Source of the DNA: Gammaproteobacteria bacterium
GTDB lineage: Bacteria; Pseudomonadota; Gammaproteobacteria; Steroidobacterales; Steroidobacteraceae
Direction of reading: 5' to 3'
DNA: 64,000 nucleotides
NCBI GenBank assembly: GCA_025357835.1
Contig: JANYLM010000024.1
Span: 1-64,000 of the forward strand
This document shows, piece by piece, positions 56,191 to 64,000 of the stretch; within the stretch, counting starts at the first letter, position 1; every line of letters begins with the position of its first letter. The notes under the pieces were generated by a model. It was not told where the DNA came from, did not search any database, and worked only from the letters and a program-made list of their open reading frames with translations. The position numbers and the translations under genes were made by a program.

Positions 56191-58396
56191 CAGGCGCGGC
56201 CACTCTGGTTGGCGAGGCGCGGTGACCGCGGGCATCGCGGTCACCGCGCTGGCCACGGGCGCCTTGGGCTGGGCGACGCATCGGGCTCTGCGCGAGTTTG
56301 CGGACGATCCATTAGCGCTAGGCGAAGGCGCCGTCAAAGCGCAGGTGGTGGCGCGCGACGGCACGCCCTTGAGTTATACGCTCGAGAACAGCTGGAATAC
56401 CACCGACGTCGCGCCGTTGGCGGCGATTCCGATGCAATTGCAACAGGCCTTCGTCGTGGCGGAGGATCAACATTTCTATGAACACCACGGCGTCGACTGG
56501 CCGGCGCGTTGCGCCGCCGTTTGGCAGAACATTCGCGCCTTCGCCGGGGTGCGCGGTGCGGGATCCATCACCGAGCAAGTGGTACGGATGATTCATCCGC
56601 GGCCGCGCACCTTATGGTCGCATTGGATCGAGGGTTTCGAGGCGGCGCGCCTGGAACGGCAGGCATCGAAGGCACAGATTCTCGGGTTCTACCTCAATCA
56701 GGTTCCGTATGCGGATCGTCGCCGTGGGGTGGTGCAGGCGGCGCGCGTGTATTTCGACCGCGGCCTCGATACCTTGTCGGCCGCGGAATTTCTGGCGCTG
56801 GCGGTCCTGGCGCGATCGCCGTCGGGTATGGATTTGAGGCGTAACCTGCCGCGCGCACGGCGCGCCATCAACCAGCTGGCCGCCCGACTGTTGCAGCGGG
56901 GCTTTTTGACGGCATCGCAGAATGCCCAGGTGCGGGCGGATGGACTGACGCTTCGGGCACCGGTCTTAGACCTGGATGCAAGTCATTTTGTCAGCCACGT
57001 TCTCGAGGTGTCGGCGCGTAGTGGGCAACAACCGCGCCAGATACGCACCACGCTCGATCCTCACTTTCAATTGTTGACACAGCGCATCCTCGATGCCGCG
57101 CTTGCGGCGGTCGGCAAACGCAGGGTTCATGACGGAGCGGTGCTCGTGATCGACACCGAGCGCAACGAAATTCAGGCGTGGGTCGTCGGCCGCGCCTATT
57201 CAGGCGGCCATTCGCCCTCGGAGGCGCGCGGCGGCTACGACACGATAGTGACGCCGCGTCAGCCGGGTTCGACCATGAAACCGCTGCTCTATGCCCTCGC
57301 TTTGGAGCAGGGCTGGACCGCCGCCACATTAATCGACGACGCAGAATTGTCCGAATCCGTCGGTGGCGGTCAACATACCTTCCATAACTACAGCCATGTT
57401 CACTACGGGCCCTTGAGATTGCGCGAGGCGCTGGGCAATTCTTTGAATATCCCGGCCGTGGAGACCTTGAAATTCGTCGGTCACGATCGCTTTTTGCAGC
57501 GGCTGCACCTGCTGGGCATTTCGAGCCTCACGCAACACCCGGAATTCTATGGCGACGGCCTCGCCCTGGGCAACGGTGAGGTTTCTTTGTACGAGATGGC
57601 GCAGGCCTATACCGTGCTGGCGCGACAGGGCCGCTACCTACCCATAACCTATCTCGCAGACCCGCCGCGTAATCGCCACGAGACGGCGGCATTTTCACCG
57701 GAAGCGGCGACGTTGATCGGCAATATACTGGCCGATCCCGGTGCACGCACGCGGGAGTTCGGCAAGGGTTTGCAGTTCCCCGTGGAGACCGCCATCAAGA
57801 CCGGCACGTCGACCGATTATCGCGACGCCTGGGCCATCGCCTTCGATTACCGTCATACCGTTGCCGTGTGGATGGGCAATCTCGACGGCGCGCCCATGGA
57901 CGGGGTCACGGGCGCCGTGGGGCCGGCGATGGTGCTGCGCTCGGTATTCTCGGAACTGAACCGCAATCAGGATACCCGAGATTTGCCGCTAAGCCGCCAT
58001 CTGGTGACCGCCAAAATATGTAGGCGCGACGGCCGTCTTGCGGATGACATCTGCGAGTCCACCGACGAATGGTTCTTGCCGGGCACTGTGCCTGCCGATT
58101 CGGAGCCGACGCCGAAGGCCGACGCTGAGTATCGCCTGTTGCAGCCCACCGCCGGCCTGCATGTGGCGCGTGATCCGCGTATTCCGGCGCAATTCGAAGC
58201 ATTGCCCCTGCAAGTCGCCCCGAGCCCCGGCTTGCGCCGCGTCGATTGGTACATCGACGGGCGGGAAGTTTCGAGCACCGCCTCCGATAGATATTCTTGG
58301 CCGCTGGCGCGCGGCGCTCACGAGGTTTATTCGCGGATTTGGGATGCGGCGCCCGAGCCGCATGTGACCGAGGCCATTCGATTTTACGTACACTAG
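56183..58396 (+). CDS. pbpC: Penicillin-binding protein 1C
   Basis: GT51 FVVAEDQHFYEHHGVDWPARCAAVWQN; transpeptidase RQPGSTMKPLLYALALEQGWT; IKTGTSTDYRDAWAIAFD; ATG overlaps the A2M stop. Confidence 0.95.
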   Translation: MSDRRGHSGWRGAVTAGIAVTALATGALGWATHRALREFADDPLALGEGAVKAQVVARDGTPLSYTLENSWNTTDVAPLAAIPMQLQQAFVVAEDQHFYEHHGVDWPARCAAVWQNIRAFAGVRGAGSITEQVVRMIHPRPRTLWSHWIEGFEAARLERQASKAQILGFYLNQVPYADRRRGVVQAARVYFDRGLDTLSAAEFLALAVLARSPSGMDLRRNLPRARRAINQLAARLLQRGFLTASQNAQVRADGLTLRAPVLDLDASHFVSHVLEVSARSGQQPRQIRTTLDPHFQLLTQRILDAALAAVGKRRVHDGAVLVIDTERNEIQAWVVGRAYSGGHSPSEARGGYDTIVTPRQPGSTMKPLLYALALEQGWTAATLIDDAELSESVGGGQHTFHNYSHVHYGPLRLREALGNSLNIPAVETLKFVGHDRFLQRLHLLGISSLTQHPEFYGDGLALGNGEVSLYEMAQAYTVLARQGRYLPITYLADPPRNRHETAAFSPEAATLIGNILADPGARTREFGKGLQFPVETAIKTGTSTDYRDAWAIAFDYRHTVAVWMGNLDGAPMDGVTGAVGPAMVLRSVFSELNRNQDTRDLPLSRHLVTAKICRRDGRLADDICESTDEWFLPGTVPADSEPTPKADAEYRLLQPTAGLHVARDPRIPAQFEALPLQVAPSPGLRRVDWYIDGREVSSTASDRYSWPLARGAHEVYSRIWDAAPEPHVTEAIRFYVH

Positions 58397-58468
58397 GTTC
58401 AGGCGAAGTCACGCTTCTCGCCGACGGCTGACCGATGCGCCTGTCACTCAGTGTATCCTTTGCTGCGA

Positions 58469-60328
58469 ATGACCCAAACCGTATTCGCCTTATTGATTGC
58501 CGTTATGGCGTGCGTTCCCGTGGCGTACGCAGCCGATCCGCTGCCGTACCGAGTCGAGATAGCGTCGGTCGGGGACAGCGATATGGACGCAACGCTCAGC
58601 GCCACGTCGGATTTGCGGTCGCTGCGTGGCTCGGCTCCGGTCAGTTCTTTCGGCCTGATAGCGCGCGCACGAAGCGATGTCGATCGGCTCACCACGGCGC
58701 TCGAGAGCTTCGGTTACTACCGATGCGCCGTTACGATAAAAATCAACGGCATAATGCTCAACAACGCGGCTCTAGCCGATGCACTGAGCGCGTTGCCGAA
58801 GGATGGTGATGCGCAAGTAGCGATCGGGTTTACCCTGGGGCCACTCTACCATCTGGGGAGTATCGACATTGACGGCGACTTGCCCGATGCGATACGGAGC
58901 ACCCTGGGTCTGTCCACCGGACAGCCGGCTGTGGCCGCTGCCGTACTTGCGGGCGGCTCACGCATGCTGGGTGCGCTGCAGGAGCGAGGCTACGCCTTCG
59001 CGACGGTGGACTCGCCGGTGGCCTATGAGGCTGCGGATTCGCCCGTGCTCGATCTGCGCTTTCACGTCGTGATGGGACCCAAGGTCAACATCGGCGCGAT
59101 CCACATCGAGGGTTTGCAGAGGGTCCACGAGTCCTTGTTGCGAGCTAGGCTCTTGCTGCGCACCGGCGATCCCTACAGTCCCTCTGCAATAGAACAGGCG
59201 CGGCGTGATCTACTGGGGCTGTCGGTGTTCAGCCAGGTCAGCCTGGCCATCGGTAACGCGGTGGATGATTCCGGGGGTGTGCCGATCACATTCAAGCTTC
59301 GCGAGCGGCTGCGCCATGTTATTGCCGTCAACGCCGCGTACTCCAGCGATCTGGGCGGGAGCGGCGGCGTGACCTGGACGGATCGCAATGTGTTCGGCAA
59401 TGCAGAGCAGTTGAGCATCGCGGCGTCCCTAATCAACTTCGGCGGCAGTAATACGCGGGGAGTCGGCTACGACACGACGGCAAAATTCCTGATGCCGGAT
59501 TTCGGCCGCCGCGATCAGTCGCTACAGTTCGCCGTCGGCGCGCTCAAACAGTCGCTTCAGGCCTACGATCAAACGGCGCGCACCACCAGCGTGACCCTGA
59601 CTCGCAAGATCTCCAGCGTCTGGAGCGCCAGTGTCGGCGGCGCCACCACCGATGACCAAATCATTCAAAACGCCACCACGCGCAATTACACGCTGTTCGC
59701 CGTGCCGATGAATCTGAATTACGACTCGACCAATCTTGCCTCGCCACTCGAGGATCCCCGCCACGGGATGCGCGGCTCGCTCAGCCTGACCCCCACTCTA
59801 GCGCTGGGTCATCCCAATGCCACGTTCATCATCAGCCTGATCAAGGTGGCCGGTTACTTCGACATGGATCATCTGCTGCCTTCCGCTCCCGGCCGCACCG
59901 TGCTTGCCGCCCGCGTACTAGCGGGACTGGCGGAAGGGGCGGGAGAATACAGCCTGCCGCCGGATCAGCGCTTTTACGCCGGCGGCAGCGGCACCATTCG
60001 CGGTTATGGCTACCAGTTGGTCGGCCCGCGCTTCCCCGCCGGTCAGCCTGCTGCCGGAACGCCCATCGGAGGCACCGCAATTACGGCGGCCAGCGTGGAA
60101 TTGCGGCAGCGCTTCGGAATCAATTTCGGTGCCGCAGTATTCATGGATGCCGGGCAGGTGAGCGCCAGCCTCAAATCCCTGACCGATGAGTTTCGCATCG
60201 GTGCCGGGGCGGGGCTGCGATACTACACGCCGATCGGACCCATTCGATTCGATGTTGCCGTGCCGACCCATCGACGTTCCGGCGACAATGCCTTCGAGAT
60301 CTACATCGGGCTGGGACAGTCTTTCTGA
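58469..60328 (+). CDS. tamA: TamA-like Omp85 protein
   Basis: POTRA-type repeats, barrel end GAGLRYYTPIGPIRFDVAVPTHRRSGDNAFEIYIGLGQSF; coupled to TamB. Confidence 0.92.
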   Translation: MTQTVFALLIAVMACVPVAYAADPLPYRVEIASVGDSDMDATLSATSDLRSLRGSAPVSSFGLIARARSDVDRLTTALESFGYYRCAVTIKINGIMLNNAALADALSALPKDGDAQVAIGFTLGPLYHLGSIDIDGDLPDAIRSTLGLSTGQPAVAAAVLAGGSRMLGALQERGYAFATVDSPVAYEAADSPVLDLRFHVVMGPKVNIGAIHIEGLQRVHESLLRARLLLRTGDPYSPSAIEQARRDLLGLSVFSQVSLAIGNAVDDSGGVPITFKLRERLRHVIAVNAAYSSDLGGSGGVTWTDRNVFGNAEQLSIAASLINFGGSNTRGVGYDTTAKFLMPDFGRRDQSLQFAVGALKQSLQAYDQTARTTSVTLTRKISSVWSASVGGATTDDQIIQNATTRNYTLFAVPMNLNYDSTNLASPLEDPRHGMRGSLSLTPTLALGHPNATFIISLIKVAGYFDMDHLLPSAPGRTVLAARVLAGLAEGAGEYSLPPDQRFYAGGSGTIRGYGYQLVGPRFPAGQPAAGTPIGGTAITAASVELRQRFGINFGAAVFMDAGQVSASLKSLTDEFRIGAGAGLRYYTPIGPIRFDVAVPTHRRSGDNAFEIYIGLGQSF

Positions 60329-63300
60329 TGCGCCGCGCATTAAAAATTGCCCGTTGGGTGACCGGTGGGTGGGCGCTGCTGATCCTGCTGCTGGGCAGTG
60401 CTCTGTACATTGCCGGCAACACCGACGCCGGCCGATTGATGATAGAGAGGGTGACGAGCCGCTTGACCTCCGGCCACGTATCTCTGTCAGGATTGGCGGG
60501 CTCGTTTCCCCATCGATTGACGCTGGAGCGTTTGCAGCTGAGGGACGACCGCGGGGTGTGGCTGAGCGCCGAGAGGGTGACTTTGAATTGGTCGCCGCTG
60601 GCGTTGCTGGCGCGCCGTTTGCAAATCGACACTGTGCATGCGGCCGGCGTCGACATGGAGCGCCTTCCGCAATCACCGTCCAACGCGCCCAACAGCGGCC
60701 CGGTGTCTATACCGCGCATCGATGTGGCCATGCTGACGATCGATTTGCTGAAGTTGGGGGCGCCGCTCGCAGGCGCGCCGGCGTCGCTGATAGTGCGCGG
60801 CAACGCCCACTTGCGTTCTGTGCAGGACATGCTCATCGATGCCACGGCGCATCGCATCGACGACGACGGGGACTATGAATTGCATCTGCGCTTCGATCCG
60901 CGACGCATGGACTTGGCGTTGAATTTGCATGAGCCGGCCGGTGGGCCCTTGGAGAATCTTCTTCACTTGCCCGGCTTGGGTGTCTTGGCGGCCACCGCGA
61001 CCCTCAATGGACCCCGCACGGCGGAGCGTTTGGAGTTGTCCGTTGGCGCCGGTACTTTTCGTGGGAGCGCACGGGGCAGCCTCAATCTGCGCGAACTGTC
61101 GGCGGATCTCGATATTGCCGTCGATTCCCCGGCCCTATCCCCGCGACCGGGTCTTTCCTGGGCTCGCGCCAGCGTGCGCGGGCGCTGGCATGGCAGCATC
61201 ACGGCGCCGCGAGCGCAGGGACATATCGAGATAGACCAATTGCGGCTGCCCGGGCAGTGGCAGCTGGCCGGCGTCAATGGTGACCTCACGGCCGACTCCG
61301 GAACAGCGACGCTGCACGCGCTGATCGTCGGTTTGAGGATTCCCGGAATGCGGCCGCAGTTGCTGGAGGATGCTCCTGTGAAGATCGTTGCATCGATGCG
61401 GCTGGATGAGGCCGCGCGGCCGCTGGATCTCGCGGCTTCTCATCGATTGTTCTCTCTGCATGCACTTGCAAAGACGGCTGCGGACGGTGCAGCAAAGCGC
61501 AGTGCGAAGCTGGAATTGCGCCTGCCGGATTTGACTCCGCTCGCAGCGCTCGCCGGCGGAAATGTACGCGGCAGCGCGCTTGTGAAGGCGCTGCTGCACG
61601 ATGACGGCACGGCAACCCGTTTGACTGTGGACGCCAACGCGGCGCTGCGCGTGGGGACTGAACCCTGGTCGGGTGTGGTGGGGGATAGCGCCACCTTGCA
61701 ACTGTCGGGGGTGCTCAACGATCGGGCCATTACCCTCGAGAGCATGAAATTCACTGGCCGCGCTGCGTCGGTGACGGCTAGCGGCCAGGCCTCGAGACCG
61801 CAGCCTGGGTCAAGCGGTCAGAGCCCTTGGGCTCTCAGTGCCCGCGGGAATCTGAATGTTTCGGATCTGGGATCAGTGTCGCCGTCGCTCGCCGGCTCAT
61901 TGAAGGGGTCCGGGGCGCTGCAGGGAACGATTGCGGCATTGAACGCCGAAGCGCAATTGACATCGACTCTCTCGGTGCGAGGTTCGCCCACCGGCACGCT
62001 GTCCGCCGCAATAAAAATACGGGGCTTACCGTCCAACCCAAGCGCTACTCTGACCGCGCAGGGACTGTTGGCCGGGGCGCCGGTGCATGTCGACGCGGCC
62101 GTGGAGCGCAGCCCAGCCGGCTCTTTGCGAGCGCTCATTCACCGCGCGGAATGGAAGAGCGCTCACGCGGAAGGCGATATCACGATTGCGTCGGCCACCG
62201 CGCAGTCCCACGGCCAATTGCGATTGGAGATCGGGCAACTCGCCGATTTGCACGACTTGCTCGGCATGAATGTCGGCGGCAGTCTCGCGGGAACTGTCGT
62301 GTTGCATTCCGAGCGTGGGGCCACCCACGCACAGTTGCAAGTGGACGCCCGTGCCCTCGCGGTGGGGCAGCTCGTTGGGAATATGCGGGTGGCGGCCGAA
62401 GGCGTCACCGATGCGTTGGGCTTCAAGTTGGATGTGGAGGTGCCGAACCTGCGCGGTGCGGCGGCGAATATGTCTGCGACTGGATCATTGAACCTCGCAG
62501 CGCATTCGATTGCCTTGCGCCACGCGGTGGCGAATTACCGTGGACTGGATCTGCACTTGCTAGCTCCGGCGCACATCGCAGTAGCGAATGGTGTCTCTGT
62601 CGACCTGCTCAGGGTAGGAGCGCAAACGGCCGTATTTCAGCTGGAAGGGGAAATCTCGCCCGCGCTTGATGTGCGCGCGGCGCTGCACCGGGTTCAGCCC
62701 GCTCTCGTCAATGTGTTCGCTCCGGGCTTGCTGGCGTCCGGCACCATTGAAGCGCTGGCGCAATTGCAGGGCAGCGTGGAGTCGCCCACGGGTCAGGTCC
62801 GGCTCACGGCGACGGACATGCGAATGGCGGGCGATGCCGCCTTCGGCCTGCCGCCGCTCGACCTACGAGCCACCGCGCAGTTGCTGGGAGCTGCCGCACA
62901 GATCGATGCCCGGTTGGTAGCGGGCACGGAGTCCCGGCTCAGCGTCACGGGTCGCGCGCCGCTGGCCGCAGACGGTGCATTGGATTTGAAGATCGGTGGC
63001 AGCCTTGATGTCGGCATGATTAATCCGCTGCTGGAGGCACGTGGTCAGCATGCCGCAGGTGAAATCACCGTCGATGCGACCGTGGGCGGCAGCGTAGCGC
63101 AGCCGCAAATCGACGGCACGGTGAATCTGACCAAGGGCAGCCTGCATGACTATGGGCGCGGTGTGAGCCTAACGGATATCAAGGCCGCCATTATCGGCAG
63201 CGAAGGAACCTTGCAGATCAAAAGCCTGACGGCGGCGGCCGCACCCGGCACGTTGAGCATGACGGGCAAAGTCGGCGTGCTGCAAGCTGGGGTGCCGGTG

Positions 63301-64000
63301 GACCTGCGCATCAAGGCCGACAATGCCCAACCGCTGGTGAGTAAATTGGTGACGGCAAATCTCAATGCGGATTTGCATGTGAGCGGCACCGCCCGCGCGC
63401 GTCTCGACATCGCCGGGACCGTGCAGTTGAATCGCACGCTGATAGGAATTCCGAACGGCCTGCCTCCCAATGTCGCGGTGCTCGACGTGCGCCGGCGCGG
63501 CAAGGCTGCACCGGCGGCCCCGGACCAGCAATTGATCGTGGGCCTGGACGTGATCGTGCAGGCGCCGCAGGAAATTCTAGTGCAGGGACGCGGGCTCGAT
63601 GCTGAAATGGGCGGCGAACTACATCTCGGCGGCACCACGGATGCTCCTCAGGTAAGCGGCGGCTTCGATCTGCAGCGCGGTAGTTTTTCACTCGCCGGCG
63701 GTAAGCTTAATTTCACCTCGGGCCGTGTCAGCTTCAATGGCGCGGGCCTCAAGAATAGGATCGATCCGACTCTGGACTTTACGGCGCAGACGACGGTGGT
63801 GGATACCACCGCGATCTTGCAAATTAGCGGCCTCGCGGATGCGCCGCAGTTCGAATTTACCAGCACCCCGATCAAGCCTCAGGATGAGATCATGGCGCTG
63901 CTGCTGTTCGGGGCGTCCCCTCAGCAGCTCTCGGCGCTGCAGCTGGCGCAAATAGGCGCAGCGCTCGCAACCTTGAGTGGGGTGGGGGGCGACGGCAGTC
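60328..64000 (+). CDS. tamB: TamB translocation/assembly protein, 3' end outside window
   Basis: MRRALKIARWVTGGWALLILLLGSALYIAGNTDAGRLMIERVTSRLTSGHVSLSGLAGSFPHRLTLERLQL...; C-terminal FDLQRGSFSLAGGKLNFTSGRVSFNG...DEIMALLLFGASPQQLSALQLAQIG. Open to the window end; absent from the ORF track because no stop is reached. Confidence 0.93.
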   Translation, partial: MRRALKIARWVTGGWALLILLLGSALYIAGNTDAGRLMIERVTSRLTSGHVSLSGLAGSFPHRLTLERLQLRDDRGVWLSAERVTLNWSPLALLARRLQIDTVHAAGVDMERLPQSPSNAPNSGPVSIPRIDVAMLTIDLLKLGAPLAGAPASLIVRGNAHLRSVQDMLIDATAHRIDDDGDYELHLRFDPRRMDLALNLHEPAGGPLENLLHLPGLGVLAATATLNGPRTAERLELSVGAGTFRGSARGSLNLRELSADLDIAVDSPALSPRPGLSWARASVRGRWHGSITAPRAQGHIEIDQLRLPGQWQLAGVNGDLTADSGTATLHALIVGLRIPGMRPQLLEDAPVKIVASMRLDEAARPLDLAASHRLFSLHALAKTAADGAAKRSAKLELRLPDLTPLAALAGGNVRGSALVKALLHDDGTATRLTVDANAALRVGTEPWSGVVGDSATLQLSGVLNDRAITLESMKFTGRAASVTASGQASRPQPGSSGQSPWALSARGNLNVSDLGSVSPSLAGSLKGSGALQGTIAALNAEAQLTSTLSVRGSPTGTLSAAIKIRGLPSNPSATLTAQGLLAGAPVHVDAAVERSPAGSLRALIHRAEWKSAHAEGDITIASATAQSHGQLRLEIGQLADLHDLLGMNVGGSLAGTVVLHSERGATHAQLQVDARALAVGQLVGNMRVAAEGVTDALGFKLDVEVPNLRGAAANMSATGSLNLAAHSIALRHAVANYRGLDLHLLAPAHIAVANGVSVDLLRVGAQTAVFQLEGEISPALDVRAALHRVQPALVNVFAPGLLASGTIEALAQLQGSVESPTGQVRLTATDMRMAGDAAFGLPPLDLRATAQLLGAAAQIDARLVAGTESRLSVTGRAPLAADGALDLKIGGSLDVGMINPLLEARGQHAAGEITVDATVGGSVAQPQIDGTVNLTKGSLHDYGRGVSLTDIKAAIIGSEGTLQIKSLTAAAAPGTLSMTGKVGVLQAGVPVDLRIKADNAQPLVSKLVTANLNADLHVSGTARARLDIAGTVQLNRTLIGIPNGLPPNVAVLDVRRRGKAAPAAPDQQLIVGLDVIVQAPQEILVQGRGLDAEMGGELHLGGTTDAPQVSGGFDLQRGSFSLAGGKLNFTSGRVSFNGAGLKNRIDPTLDFTAQTTVVDTTAILQISGLADAPQFEFTSTPIKPQDEIMALLLFGASPQQLSALQLAQIGAALATLSGVGGDGS

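Noticed and set aside
1-64000. CRISPR array, prophage, or defence-island genes
   Set aside because: No regularly spaced direct repeats, phage structural genes or recognisable defence nucleases/helicases were found on reading the window.

Overview
64 kb window, probably gammaproteobacterial (inference from gene content; not tested). Bases 1 to about 13 kb look like a decaying region with low coding density. It holds a fold-back-disrupted NAD(P)-dependent epimerase at the left edge, a frameshifted PIN-domain remnant, a stop- and frameshift-riddled transposase remnant, a DUF3237-like gene disrupted by an exact 19-bp tandem duplication, a truncated carboxylesterase and a VapBC-like pair. Intact genes among these include a hemerythrin, a GAF/PAS histidine kinase, DUF6356, DUF1615 and an amidase. 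From 13.5 to 23.4 kb is a cell-surface-signalling locus: FecI-type sigma factor, FecR, a TonB receptor with STN domain, a tryptophan-halogenase-like flavoprotein, SapC, DUF6445 with a possible 2OG-Fe(II)-oxygenase triad, and an NCS1 permease. From 23.5 to 32.7 kb are an NtrC-type regulator lacking GAFTGA and both arginine-finger positions, a LuxR-type response regulator, a YVTN beta-propeller protein, a diheme cytochrome with a chitobiase-like C-terminus, a TonB receptor and a degenerate GGDEF/EAL protein. From 32.7 to 50.1 kb are an SbmA/YddA-like ABC transporter, a GH3 beta-glucosidase, a GT39-like transferase, a CorA pseudogene, a two-component system, a TetR-RND efflux operon with tandem palindromic operators, and MarR, thioredoxin-like and CBS proteins. 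From 50.2 kb to the end are alpha-2-macroglobulin/PBP1C and TamA/TamB, with TamB running off the window. No CRISPR, rRNA or convincing tRNA was seen. All family assignments come from reading the translated sequence; no database search was run.
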